Of a DNA stretch of 64,000 nucleotides, positions 30,273-41,731 are shown piece by piece. Source of the DNA: Saccharomycopsis fibuligera x Saccharomycopsis cf. fibuligera (Eukaryota > Ascomycota > Saccharomycetes > Ascoideales > Saccharomycopsidaceae). Below the pieces are notes generated by a model that saw only the letters and a list, made by a program, of their open reading frames with translations, was not told where the DNA came from and did no database searches. Position 1 is the stretch's first letter. Each line of letters starts with the position of its first letter. Made by a program: the position numbers and the translations under genes. The DNA is taken from assembly GCA_001936135.1 (NCBI GenBank), contig CP012821.1:1302001-1366000 (forward strand), given 5' to 3'.

Positions 30273-32122
30273 GGGAGTCGCTTTAGATATAGGCAATTAC
30301 CTCATGATAATACGAATCTCATGAATCTCATGAACCGAAAGTAATGCACGGTAGTCGTTTGGTCTTGTCAAACTATTTAAGTAGTCGCATTGTAGAATAG
30401 TAGCGTATAATCATAATGTCACGAAATGAGTGGTCTTTTAGACTAAGGAGATCCCAGTTGGGAAAGCAAGCAATTCAACTAAAATCACAATCAATGGTTG
30501 CTCAGAGTATAGCGTGTTTTCCGTTCGCCGTGTATTGGCACTGCACCACCGCGCCAAAAAAAAACCAAAAAGAATAGTTGTTTATACCAATCCAGCGGTT
30601 GCTAAAATATACGAGCAATAACCCAGCTTGACCCAACTCAACCCAACCAGAAATTTATAGGCTACAATAAGTGAGCATCAAATATGAGCAGATTATCGTA
30701 CTTCAAACTTTGGAAACAAGTTCAGCGGTTTATTTCGTTTTTTAGTTATGTAGGCATGCATGTCTGAAATAGAGTCCTGTGTTCAGCCATCGACGATCAC
30801 TGCCGTATTCCATAAAGTTTCTCTTGCTTCGGACGAACGTGAACCTGAATTGACAGCTAATCTCCAATGTTTCCATGAGTACTGGTAGGCTTTTAACTTG
30901 TCACATCATTTGAAATTCTAGTTATACTCATAACTTTGTTAACATAATAATGTAGTAGCCGACTGGCACTATCTCTAGTACGTTCTTCCCAGGACGCTCA
31001 ATTGTTGCTCTTTTTGTCAATATCTGCTGCTGAAACAGTAGAATATCGCCGATCTTAAAACCTGCCAACAAGGATGATTAGCTGCAGCCATTGATATCAA
31101 AATGGAAATTCAACGCTTTTTGACAGTTTAGCTCAAACCTAAGCTATATGTGGATGAAGTGAAATGAAGAATCTGAAAAAAATCAAAAATTTCAAACTGG
31201 GCTGTTTTGCAGATCAGACGTGCCGGTTGAAATCCACCGCATTTCCTTTTGTCAAAATCGCAGCCGATCCGTCTGGTATGTTGCCATTTTTTGACAGTCT
31301 TATGCGTACGTTGGTGTATTGGTATTCGATATGCATTATGTAAAATCTACAGAATCACGTCTTAGGCATATCAGTATTAACCAATTGGTGTAGTAGAGCT
31401 ACGAAACGTGTCTATGGAGCTGATAAGCAACTTTCAAATTCCTTCCAAAAACCTGTTGTTTCCTCTTCAATCAAACAGGACAACATACTCATATTTACCA
31501 AGATGGCATAGTACAAATCTGGAATTTCACGTACCAGTAGGAGCAGCCCGTGGCAATCTGTGACATTCCATGGACCGGGATGATACAATGAAAGAAAAAA
31601 TTGGCTAGTTTTAGCCTCTTTTAAAATTTTATGTTAGTCATTTTCCACTTAATTTCACCAATTTGTGGACTACTTTCGGCTATTGCGGGCTATATGCTTA
31701 CTAGTTCAAGAAGCTAAATTATTAGGTTATGGGTGCACGCGGGAATGCACTTGTCGATAAGAATGGTGGCTTTGGTAAAATCAAAAGGAACTCTTTTCAC
31801 CACGGACCCAGTTTATTGATAGCAATAGCTGAAAAAAATAGAAGAATCAAAATTACAAAATAAGTATGGAGAACAGCAAGTGATATTTTAAAATGATCTA
31901 CTTCGGAACACGGTGTATTGTGTGTCTCAGACACGAGAACACTGAACACATAATAGAAATTAGCAAAGATGGATCGCGCACTAAATGGTACTAACGGCCG
32001 AAACTAGAAGAATTGAAGATATTCAATACCATGAATGAATATGGAAAGATAACGAATAGAAAGATATCAAAGTAAATAAACGAGTAAACAAACAAAAAAG
32101 AAACAAGCAAGCATGTATCCTA
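30273..32122. other. Convergent intergenic region
   Basis: About 1.85 kb between the reductase and the convergent phospholipase B gene. No open frame of useful length, RNA or repeat could be supported. It is longer than needed for two terminators and may hide an eroded gene. Confidence 0.45.
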
Positions 32123-33919
32123 CTACAACTCTCCATTCCAACAGTACTCTTTAAAGCATTCTTGACACTGCTCACTCTGCTCAATCCCTAATCTTTCTTG
32201 CTTGCGGCGTAATATTGCACACCCAACGCAAGTCCGGTAGTCAGGCAAATCGTCACTATTCCCACTACTCCACTGATTCAGCACATCAGTCAAGTTGTTT
32301 CTCGTAGCCACGGCAAACCCGTTCCTGATCATTTCAAGCTTATCCTTCTCCGAATATGCCATTTGCATTGTCGTCGTATTGGCCATGTAATTGTATTCCC
32401 TATTAGCATTATAAATAACTAATGGTGGCACACTGCTCAAGGAGGTCAAATTTTTAGCATCACAGCCAAAGAAAACTGGCTTTTTGTTTAATTTCTTGCT
32501 AACAAAGGTTTCTGATGGTGGAATGTGAGGAAAAGAAAAAGTTTTGCCGATTGGCATGAATTGCCGATTATAAGTGTATTGTAACGCAGAGGCGTTGGGC
32601 CACAGATTACCTGTATCGGCACTATTATCAAACGCAAACACTAAATCAAGTTGTCTTTCTGGAACCATTAAAGGAATCATTGGCATATTTTGCCAATCTT
32701 GACCACCGTCAACAAGCGCAATTTCCTTGTTATTGCTGAACTCTTTTAATTGCCCTAATTTACTTTGATAAAACGGGTTAGGGCTATAAATGGCACCACT
32801 CCAATATGACGTATCGATTTTTTGAATGATTTTCTTAACCAATGCATAAATGATCCTCACTGATTCAGCTGAATCTTTCACTGACTCGTATCCCATATCA
32901 AAAATGTTGGAACTACTTGCCATTATAAAGGCAGCATTATCAAACCCTTTAATGCATTGTTTCTCATTAACTGGTCTCTTGTTGCTGTAATTGGTGCCCA
33001 AATATTCCATTTCGGTGAAGGCCCTACCGGTGCTATCCCATGTGCCAAATTCAAATGGGTTGCTCTCAAAAATGGTTGAGTTTTCTACAGTAATATCATA
33101 CTGATTAAATTTTCCATCGGCCACAGATATTGGGAATGGCATCTTTGCATTAGCAAAAGCCGGAACTGTGGTGATGTCTGACCAAGTTTGAGCATTGCGT
33201 TGATTATGGCTACTCAGTAAAAATCTTGTAGCTAATGCGCGGCCCCAAATATCAACAATAGACACTTTAAATCCAGTATTATGCTTTTGCCAAACCGAAT
33301 AAACCCATTTTTTCCAAGCTAGGTACGTGGAAAATTTGTAATGTTTGTTATCGCCATAATCGCTAGAGACTTCATATAACGGTCGTTGGATTTGCCAAAA
33401 ATCTTTACTGTACATTATTTCTTCTACAGAGGACCAGTTGTTCAAAGCCAAAGTTCCGACTAGCCAGTTTCCACCGCTGATACCCGCCAAATATGTGGAT
33501 GACTGTAGTAAACCTCCAAGGCCATGTTGGAAAGCGCCGGCAGTGCGGTTGTCCAAAGCAGATAATTCACCAGCGCCACAAAGCATTGCGCGAAATCCAC
33601 CGCCGGAGAAACCTAACCCAATTTTGATACTGTCTGTGAGGTTTTGTGAGGTTGGAATAATAAGGGATTCATATTCATTGGATTTTAAGCTGGTTGAATA
33701 CTTGAAAAAATTCAAGAGATGGGATTGCGAAGGAAAAATTCTTTTTTTGAGCCAGCTGGTTTCTTTTGCACTGAGTCCATTGACCTCTCGGACATAAGTA
33801 TCTTTCTCAATGGGACAAGAAACAATGTGTGGGGCATAGCTGTTAGTCGGTGAGCGAGCAAGAGCACTTGGGCATGCAGATAAAAAGAATATGAGTATTT
33901 TGAGTATAAAGATATTCAT
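32123..33919 (-). CDS. Secreted phospholipase B / lysophospholipase (AT-rich copy)
   Basis: A 598-residue phospholipase B with an N-terminal signal peptide (MNIFILKILIFFLSACPSALA). The nucleophile is S105 in GLGFSGGGFRAML, the classic form of the motif. The catalytic aspartate segment is LVDGGQDWQNMPM. The C terminus CVGCAILRRKQE, then CQECFKEYCW, matches the other copies, and no GPI tail is visible. It is a paralog of the GC-rich gene at 23377-25290 and of the pseudogene at 9148-10617, all on the same strand. The glutamate of the usual DGGED is glutamine here; the catalytic aspartate itself is kept. Confidence 0.94.
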   Translation of the reverse strand: MNIFILKILIFFLSACPSALARSPTNSYAPHIVSCPIEKDTYVREVNGLSAKETSWLKKRIFPSQSHLLNFFKYSTSLKSNEYESLIIPTSQNLTDSIKIGLGFSGGGFRAMLCGAGELSALDNRTAGAFQHGLGGLLQSSTYLAGISGGNWLVGTLALNNWSSVEEIMYSKDFWQIQRPLYEVSSDYGDNKHYKFSTYLAWKKWVYSVWQKHNTGFKVSIVDIWGRALATRFLLSSHNQRNAQTWSDITTVPAFANAKMPFPISVADGKFNQYDITVENSTIFESNPFEFGTWDSTGRAFTEMEYLGTNYSNKRPVNEKQCIKGFDNAAFIMASSSNIFDMGYESVKDSAESVRIIYALVKKIIQKIDTSYWSGAIYSPNPFYQSKLGQLKEFSNNKEIALVDGGQDWQNMPMIPLMVPERQLDLVFAFDNSADTGNLWPNASALQYTYNRQFMPIGKTFSFPHIPPSETFVSKKLNKKPVFFGCDAKNLTSLSSVPPLVIYNANREYNYMANTTTMQMAYSEKDKLEMIRNGFAVATRNNLTDVLNQWSSGNSDDLPDYRTCVGCAILRRKQERLGIEQSEQCQECFKEYCWNGEL

Positions 33920-35915
33920 ACTGAGGTAGTGTGTTTAAAATTTTTTTAATCAGTGGAGTATAAGCCGCTTGCAAATTTGATTATCCGAATTATTTAATTC
34001 TGCTATCAAGATTGCAGGGGTATTCGTTTGTACTTAATAATATTTAAAAATTGTCCGCCTATATTTCCAAACCAAAAGAATAAAACTTGCACCCTTCTTA
34101 AATAGGAACCCTTGAAATTCCTCAATGATTGTGTATATAATATTATCAACGTCCAGTATAACAATTCAAATGCAGGGCTGCAAGTCGGTGCAAAGTCACA
34201 AAATAATATATACCCCACCACCTATGGAAAGCCGTTCGCCTAATAAGCCACCAGTTTTACAGTGGAAGCTATCCTTATAGAGGGCACATTTCTGAGCTGT
34301 CCAAAGAGAATGAAGGGCATTGCAATGCATAGTGGTAAGTCTACATATCCTCGAGGGAATGTTGGCACCGACTGGAAACTGGTTGGTGGGTGCATGGTTC
34401 GAGGTATCATTTATGATAAATTTTGGTGCTAGATTACGCTATAAAGAAGAAGGTAAAAACCTCACTAATAAAGATGCTTGAACTGCATTCTTAAACTAGA
34501 TTTGAGGCTCTTCATGTTGAGGATTTTCTTTATTTTTAGACATTTCCCTCAATGACCTATTGCTTACATAATATGTGATCGATGTTGCTCAGTGCGGCGG
34601 AGAGCCCCATTTCCATTTAGAGCGTTTTTGTCGCGCTAATGCTGCACGATCCCGCATGTCCTGCGCAGTATTGTTGAGCACTCTCAAGATCCATCTTGCT
34701 TTCTGTAATCTGGATTTGACTCAACTTGTCCATCATGAAACTTATTAGCAGTCTGCTGTTATGTTATTTCTTCCAACTGCTAGTGTCGTTGCATAAATAA
34801 ATGTTTGTATGTTTGTTTGTTTCTGTGTCTGACAGACAGACAGACTGTTGTTTGTTTGTTTGTTTGTTTGTTTGTACTTTGGGGATGCCGTCAATTGAAC
34901 GGTCATTAATTTGAAACAGAAAGAAAACGGTTGCACTTGATTGCACTTGAATTGAGACAAGCCTACTTTACAAGCAAGTATATTCAGAAAATAGAAATTA
35001 TAACTATAGTATTCACTCGTTTTCAAAAATAGCATTGATGCACAAGCTTTCGGGGCTAATAGTATTTAATTAGCACCAGTTCCAGCTGATTCCGGCCCAA
35101 TCCATAAGTTTTTTTTGAACATCCATTTCGAAGCAAACCTATCCAAATTCAATTAATTAAAGTAAATTAATTTAAATGGTTCGAATTGGCAGAAGAACTC
35201 GTTGCATAGTAGAAGCCCACGCGCATCATAGTCCATGCATGCGTTTTAGGACATGAACACAGCCTACTGCAATTTTCAGCAGCTATGCGCAACACTCAAC
35301 AATGTAAAAATACTCTATGTGCCCGTGATATGCATACGAGCTCTTAAAAAGTGAATTTGCTTACTGCAAAATAAAAGCTGTCTCGAACTAAAGCGGATAG
35401 CCGCAGGACCACACGCCAAAGAGCAGGGAATGACTGCATGAATTCTATGCACCCTTTACTGCTACTTGATGCATCATGGCTGCGCTAATCTGTTGATGCG
35501 TGTGTTATTGTTCATTCTTTTGTTTATTTTGACTATTTGTTTTCTTTCAAGTTCCTAAATATCCAAATAATGCTTGTTTACCATGTTTGCTTGCCGTATA
35601 CAAATGTACTTTCATTTGGCAAAAAGTTTACGTATTTGTATATAAATCAATCCCTTGATCCCTACTTTCCTTCTCTCGTTAGTTTTTTGTGCACCTGCTT
35701 TATTTTTTTGTTTTTTTTTTTTTTTTGCGGTTGTTTTTTTTTGCGGTTTTTGTGTACTTTTGAAAACTGTAGCACATTCATTCGTTGTGTTGTTTTACAA
35801 TAAGCTAGCTTTTTACTACTTCACTTCTGTCATTCGTTTTACTAATAAAAGCTAGCTGCTAGTGCTTATTGAACAACCATCATTCATTCGTTTTAATCAG
35901 TTGACAGTATTAAAA
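33920..35915. other. Divergent intergenic region
   Basis: About 2 kb with no supported gene. It contains a GACA/TTTG microsatellite pair (34831-34875) and T-rich tracts near 35700-35745. The long spacer may be the regulatory region of the coiled-coil gene at 35916. Confidence 0.5.
34831..34875. repeat. GACA and TTTG microsatellites
   Basis: A short GACA run (34831-34845) is followed by about seven GTTT/TTTG units (34848-34875). Confidence 0.85.
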
Positions 35916-37733
35916 ATGAGGTTCAAGAGATTTAAACCAGCTTTCAATCAGCTCAACCATACCAATATTAGCTGCAACAACAATTCTTCAACTCTGCTTA
36001 TTAGTGATCTAAATCAAAGATTAACTACAAAGGATAAACAAATTGAAAATCTCAACAGCCAATTAAGTGAGTTGGCTACTCAATTGACTACTTTGCGATC
36101 TACCATGATATCTCACGATAGCAATGATTTCAAAAACAGCACCCATGGTTGTGAGACGATCCACAGTGAAAATGGAAATACAAATCTAAATCAACAAGTT
36201 CCGGAAGAAAAAAATGGAGATGAGACTAGTACGATTGGCGATGTCGCCACATATCAGACAAGCATCAACAGCCACCATAGTGAGTTATCGGATAGCCACT
36301 CGGACTACTCATTTCAGTCATGTCATTCATTAGACTACTTTCCCAATGCTGGTGACAATAGTAATGTTACAAATACAACAGTCAGTACGGGTCTTCTAAA
36401 ACACTCTTCCGGTTACGGGTTCACCAATGACAATGCTTCCCTTAGAAACAGTTTGATTAAAACCTATGAAGAAAGCAATCTGCATTTGTTGGAAAAGCTC
36501 AAGCTAAAAGAAAGTGAGAATATATCATTGATTCATAAATTGAACCAGCTTGATGATCAACTTTTTTTCACACAGCAACAACTACAAATTGCAAACGAGA
36601 AGCTTGCCATTCCTTGCAGCTGTCGCCAGCTGGCACTAAATAGCCCTCAGCCAGCCTACAAAGGGCTTAGACCTGTTGACAGTCTGTTAAATGCTACTAC
36701 AATAGACAAATTGGTTAGTAGACTGTCAAATGGCGCGCCACCATCACTGGTCAGTAATACTTCTTTTGCTCCATCAATTTGTTCTGAATCTCTCACTGAC
36801 ACTCCAAGGGACAAAGATGTCCAAGAATCTGAAGAGGCTAAAGAATTCATCTCTGATCTTTTCGATGCTATTCCATTTATCAATTTTGACGGCGCTTCTG
36901 ATAGCAGCGGGCACAATCTCAACTCAAAAGATTCTGCGTTTTCTTTGAAGAGCAGTGCTACCAGTAGCAGTAATAGCTCAGCTAACACTACCTTCAATAG
37001 CACAGCCATAACAAGTTTTGCAGACAGTTCAAATGTTAAAGAAAAAAACATTGGTAATGCTAACAGTGCCAGAAACTCTTGTGACAGTTTATTATCATTG
37101 AACAAATCAGCTATCAACTTTAGTACATTTAACAACATTAATAGAGTGCCATCGATGGCATCAGGGCATCATCCTATCCCATCTACTCCATGTACCAAAC
37201 AAAATAATATCAAATCTAAATCACCATCCACCAGGACAATAAAATCATTTACCACAAACTCAAAGAAAAAAGTTCATCAACTTTCCCTATATCTTAGTCC
37301 TTCTAAAGATCAGCTAAATACACAAAGCAGTTCCTCTGCTACTATCAGTTCACCAATGTCGTTAAGAAGTTCTGTGAATTTCAATGAAGAACTAGATTTG
37401 GACAATTTAACTGCTCCTTCAACTCCATCTACCCCGGTTACTCCAAAATTTGCAAACTATTTTAATGCAAACGACATGACGGATATGAAGTTGAACTTCA
37501 ATCCAACAAAATTCTCAAACAGATCTTCACCAATGTTGTCTAATTCATCTACATTCTCAACAATTAGCTCCGTCAGTACTTTTGGATCAACTTCTGTTAA
37601 AATGTTGAATTTTGGAGATGAAAATTTCCCTGCTGATGGGGTGCTAAAAAGGCAACCAAGTGGAACCGTGAAAATGAAAAAAAGTGGTAACTTTTATCCA
37701 GCTTCAATGGAGATTATCAACGAAGTAAACTAA
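35916..37733 (+). CDS. Serine-rich coiled-coil protein of unknown function
   Basis: A 605-residue protein I do not recognise. Two coiled-coil segments are predicted by heptad spacing: about residues 30-65 (DLNQRLTTKDKQIENLNSQL) and about 180-230 (LLEKLKLKESENISLIHKL). The rest is Ser/Thr/Asn-rich and probably disordered. It contains several Ser/Thr-Pro sites (for example the STPSTPVTP cluster) that could be kinase targets. The C terminus is basic and ends MEIINEVN. Such architecture is common in yeast cytoskeletal or bud-neck scaffold proteins, but that is only an analogy. The start is the first ATG before MRFKRFKP; the frame is open further upstream. Confidence 0.75.
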   Translation: MRFKRFKPAFNQLNHTNISCNNNSSTLLISDLNQRLTTKDKQIENLNSQLSELATQLTTLRSTMISHDSNDFKNSTHGCETIHSENGNTNLNQQVPEEKNGDETSTIGDVATYQTSINSHHSELSDSHSDYSFQSCHSLDYFPNAGDNSNVTNTTVSTGLLKHSSGYGFTNDNASLRNSLIKTYEESNLHLLEKLKLKESENISLIHKLNQLDDQLFFTQQQLQIANEKLAIPCSCRQLALNSPQPAYKGLRPVDSLLNATTIDKLVSRLSNGAPPSLVSNTSFAPSICSESLTDTPRDKDVQESEEAKEFISDLFDAIPFINFDGASDSSGHNLNSKDSAFSLKSSATSSSNSSANTTFNSTAITSFADSSNVKEKNIGNANSARNSCDSLLSLNKSAINFSTFNNINRVPSMASGHHPIPSTPCTKQNNIKSKSPSTRTIKSFTTNSKKKVHQLSLYLSPSKDQLNTQSSSSATISSPMSLRSSVNFNEELDLDNLTAPSTPSTPVTPKFANYFNANDMTDMKLNFNPTKFSNRSSPMLSNSSTFSTISSVSTFGSTSVKMLNFGDENFPADGVLKRQPSGTVKMKKSGNFYPASMEIINEVN

Positions 37734-38883
37734 GACATTTTCGCAAATCTTATTTTTTTTCTTTTGACGGGATTGTCCTCTCGTTTTTGTATTATAATCG
37801 CTCGTTATTGTCATTTTAGGTTAGAGTGCTTTTTTTTCCTTTCTCTTGTTCTTGTTTTACTACCTTATTTTTGCTAACACATTGTTGTTGACCCACCATT
37901 ATAGCGATGTTTGAGGAGATAGTGTCATGTTTCTCCAAATATTTTAGTTTGATGCTGGAACACATACTACTCCATAATAATATCCAGAACGCCCACTATT
38001 CATTAGTTATATCCAAGCTGTTCTTTCTCTACCATCCTTTCCTTATTCGTATCAACTACATTCTTGCTTCAGGGTTAGTGGTCAACCAACATACCTAAAT
38101 TTGCTGTTATTTCTCCCTAACGCTTTATGGTCTCATTTCCTTCTCTTCTTTGTCTTTCTGATTTACGTTTCTGTTTTTTCTTTGCCCTGCTGCTCGCTTA
38201 TATTATATCTAAATTGGTTTATTATTTCGTTCTTTTTATTCTTTTTGTTATCCCTTTTATTTATATTTATTTATCAAGTTGATCGGCTTCAAAGTAACTG
38301 ATTAGTTTATGATCGGTAATGTACTAATACTGTGCTGCCGTATTTTTATTTAGGTGTTGATTATACCCATCATTGCTCTTTCACTGCTTATTTCTGTAAG
38401 AATCCACTCCTGAAACAGTGGTACATGTAATAAAAAACATGTTGTAGATGTAGGGTTGATGCGTATCGAAATTCGTGAACCAAGATTCATACCAGGGCAC
38501 ACAACCTTTGTTTTTCTAGTGGCAACTGAGATGCTCGAAAGAAAGAAAAACAGAAACAAAAAACAAAAAAACCGTCAAAGTCATCAACTGAAACACACGA
38601 CACACCAGACACTCAACAAACAGAAACTTCAGCTATAACAGCAGACAATATCAATAGCCTTTGTTCAAATAGGAGCATCGCTTCAAGTTGAATAACATTA
38701 GGAACATCAAAAAAAGTTCACTACAGTACACCCTGCTGTGATATTTACTTATTACTAGTACCACTATCATTATAGTTATTGACTCTTTTAACTCGGTTTT
38801 GATATAATAACCAAGTTGGAATATCTCAAAGTGAAGCTGTGTTAAACTAATATATTGTTTTCTATCTTTTTAACCGAATAATC
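37734..38883. other. Intergenic region
   Basis: T-rich spacer upstream of the EDC1-like gene. Short overlapping frames on both strands at 37907-38638 have no family features. Confidence 0.5.
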
Positions 38884-39975
38884 ATGTCTGACAAAATGAG
38901 TATACCCACCCTTCCAAACGGCCAGCCTGTGAATTTTGGGTTTGGCAATAAGGGTACTAATAGCAACGGCAAGAGTAATCAAAAAAAGAAATCGAACAAC
39001 CACAATAATAATAACAGTAGTAACAGCAGTAACACAAATTCAAAGAAGAAATCTTCAAGTAATAATAATAATAGCAATAACAATATCAAAGAAAGTAACA
39101 GTAATCATCGCAGACATAAATCAAATAATACTGACTCCAATCAAAACAATAAGTCAAAGAAACAGAATAATGTACGTTCCAAAGACATCAACAACAGTAG
39201 TAGCAATGCTAATAACAGCAGTCAGGATAATGGAAACGCCTCTGGCGGCTCTAGTAACTCTAATGGGCCCCTCAAATCTGACGAGAGCGGATCGTATGCT
39301 GGATCTTCTTTCCATGTTTCCCAGCCAAAGTTGAGCGATTTGCCGAAACCTTCATTTGGAAGCAAACCTGCCCCAAACAGCAGTAGTAGTACCCATAGTC
39401 ATGCTAAATCAGGAGTCCCAGTTGGCGCCGTTAAGGTTACTTTTGATCAACTTCTTGGCACAACTAGCAACAGCAACAACAGTCTGCCTCAAGTGACTCA
39501 TCAACAACTACAGCCACCTACCCAACAGCACCAGCTTCCTATAGCAAGTTATAGTCACCACCACCACCAGCAACACTATCAGAATTATTACCCTTCTCAA
39601 GTCGCTCTTCCTTTTAGTAATGCTGCTCCAGTTGGCTTTCCGCAGTTTAACAGCACATATCCACCATCTCCAGGTCCCCGAACAAATGTTGCCCCACCAG
39701 TGGGGTTTTATCCGGCGGCACCACCACCACCTCAGTATTATCAGCCTGTATTACCATATCCTGCACCACAAACTGCAGGCCACCAGCCTGTATATCAACT
39801 GCCTAATCATGCTGTTGGACCTCAAATACCAACTGGTAATGGCGGCTTTTTTCCTAATGGAAATGGCTACAATTATAGTCCGGTTGCTGCCCATGGTGTA
39901 GTGGCTAATACTGCTTCTCCGGTCAATGCAAACCAAGATATTGCCAGTGAGTTGAAGAGACAATTAAACATATAA
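38884..39975 (+). CDS. EDC1: EDC1/EDC2-like mRNA decapping enhancer
   Basis: A 363-residue low-complexity protein. The N-terminal third is Asn/Ser/Lys-rich and basic, suited to RNA binding. The diagnostic element is the block YAGSSFHVSQPKLSDLPKPSFG. Its first part is the Dcp2-activating YAGxxF motif, and LPKPSF is the proline-rich motif that binds the Dcp1 EVH1 domain. Both together define the Edc1/Edc2 (PNRC-like) family of decapping activators in the cytoplasm and P-bodies. The rest is rich in Gln, Pro, His and Tyr, and the C terminus ends ELKRQLNI. CTG codons occur in the low-complexity part (for example in NNSLPQ), where serine would fit as well as leucine. Confidence 0.78.
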   Translation: MSDKMSIPTLPNGQPVNFGFGNKGTNSNGKSNQKKKSNNHNNNNSSNSSNTNSKKKSSSNNNNSNNNIKESNSNHRRHKSNNTDSNQNNKSKKQNNVRSKDINNSSSNANNSSQDNGNASGGSSNSNGPLKSDESGSYAGSSFHVSQPKLSDLPKPSFGSKPAPNSSSSTHSHAKSGVPVGAVKVTFDQLLGTTSNSNNSLPQVTHQQLQPPTQQHQLPIASYSHHHHQQHYQNYYPSQVALPFSNAAPVGFPQFNSTYPPSPGPRTNVAPPVGFYPAAPPPPQYYQPVLPYPAPQTAGHQPVYQLPNHAVGPQIPTGNGGFFPNGNGYNYSPVAAHGVVANTASPVNANQDIASELKRQLNI

Positions 39976-40060
39976 TTTTGGCATGCATTATCAACTGTTT
40001 TGCCAGAAAATTTTAATTCACTTTTTGCTTTTTCTTTTCTTCACATTCACTCAATTGATC

Positions 40061-40101
<41 letters not shown>

Positions 40102-40566
40102 CGATTTTGTAACTTACCCTTTCGATCTTCCTTCTTATTTTGATTTTTGCAGTTTTTTTCTTATATTTGGCTTAAAGGTTTTGGTCTGTTTTAATTCAAT
40201 AAGCCAATTTAATTTGCTTTTTGATGGATTTTTATATTTCGTGAATATTGATATTCATTTAAGTTCGAAGAGACCGGTCACTTGCGTCCTTTTTTTATCT
40301 TGTTTTTGCCTTTTCCCTGTTTTATTACTATTACTGATATTGATCTTACCATAACTATTATAGCTACTGTTTATGCTACTTTGCTAGTTCTTTTTTGATT
40401 GATTTTCAAATGTTGCTCGATTTTGGTTTATGATAACCTTGAATTATGTTTTAACGACTTTTGCCAACATGATTTATTTTTATTCTTTTATCTATTTGAT
40501 CACTCCAGCCTACATTTTCGTTATTTTCCTTTTGTCTCCATCCTTTTGTACTTCTCCATCTTCATC

Positions 40567-40619
40567 TTTTTTTTTTTTTTTTTTTTTTTTTTATTTTTTT
40601 TTTTTTTTTTTTTTTTTTT
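40567..40619. repeat. Long poly-T tract
   Basis: Two runs of 26 T each, separated by one A. A further run of 27 T lies at 40071-40097. Confidence 0.9.
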
Positions 40620-41688
40620 GGAAGTTTCCAAGCTTATGGTTTTGTTACGATACTATAAATGTTTAAGTGCTTTGAGAGAACATCTTTTGCAACATCTTGT
40701 AGTCACTATGGCGATACGTAACAATTACTTCAAAAACGAATAAAGTGATATGCCCAACTCTAACAGCTGGTGCTATAAGATAAAGATGTGGCTCCCTAAG
40801 CCACAACTTATATGGTACATACACCTATTGCTTGTACATTTTAGATTAGCAGAAAGTATTTCCTAAGAAACAAACCATAATGCAAATTCAGAAAAAATTA
40901 TGCACAAAAAAGCTAATCTATTTTGCATACGTAAATCGTGAACCATGTATTGGAAAAATTACATCCGGAGCGTAATGTAATTTATAGCCTGTTGAAAATT
41001 TCAAAAATTAAGTGAACTAACATTTATTAGATAAACTAATTTTAACATCTTGCTTCAAAGTCTAAGAATCATGCAAGGGTATAATGGCTCTTGTTTGTTG
41101 GTTTGTTTCAGAAGCCCGGTTATTATGATATTATGTACCGTTGCTTTGGCATTTTTTGGTTACGTCTGCAGGCACCGGAGTAGCATCATTAGCAATTACT
41201 GTCTACCAAACATTTTCTCAAAACTTGTCCTGCGAAATACTACCTATATTGGTTTCAAAAAAATTAACTTTGCAATTTTGTAGTACATTGGGGGTGCGTT
41301 CAAGGTTTTTGAGATTGTCGGTAAGGAATCTAGTTTAGCAAACGATCTAACGATCTAATACTCTTCGATCCTTGTTTATATTGTTTGGTTTTTTTGATTT
41401 ACGAGGTATTCTTTTAACATTGCAGCAGCTGCTAGCAATATACTTACCTGTATTACATTTTTTTGTTTGAGGAAAACCATTGTTTATTATGTTTTGGAAA
41501 ACGAAGCTCCTAATAGTGTTTAAATTATGACTATGTGTTACAGCAAATGGCCAAATTAAAAATATATAAAATAAGATAAGAAGCATGGGTCTTTTATGCT
41601 TGATAACTATCGTTTATAACTTCTCTAGCCTATTACAAAAACGCTTAACTTAATTATTCCGTAAATAAAGAACAAAATTAAAAAGAAA

Positions 41689-41689
<1 letters not shown>

Positions 41690-41721
<32 letters not shown>
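41690..41721. repeat. Poly-A tract
   Basis: Thirty-two consecutive A, ending 10 bp before the ATG of the decayed aspartyl protease. Confidence 0.9.
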
Positions 41722-41723
<2 letters not shown>

Positions 41724-41731
41724 CTGAAAAC

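Larger units (their letters stand above)
39976..41731. other. AT-rich intergenic region with homopolymer tracts
   Basis: Contains T runs at 40071-40097 and 40567-40619 and an A run at 41690-41721. Overlapping open frames at 41050-41338 are hydrophobic and could be a small transporter fragment, but I cannot assign them. Confidence 0.45.

Noticed and set aside
41050-41338. Two overlapping hydrophobic frames that could be a transporter fragment
   Set aside because: Too short, and neither could be tied to a family; left as intergenic.
41690-41721. Poly-A tract as evidence that the protease relic is a retrocopy
   Set aside because: The tract is upstream of the relic on its coding strand, whereas a retrocopy tail would be downstream.
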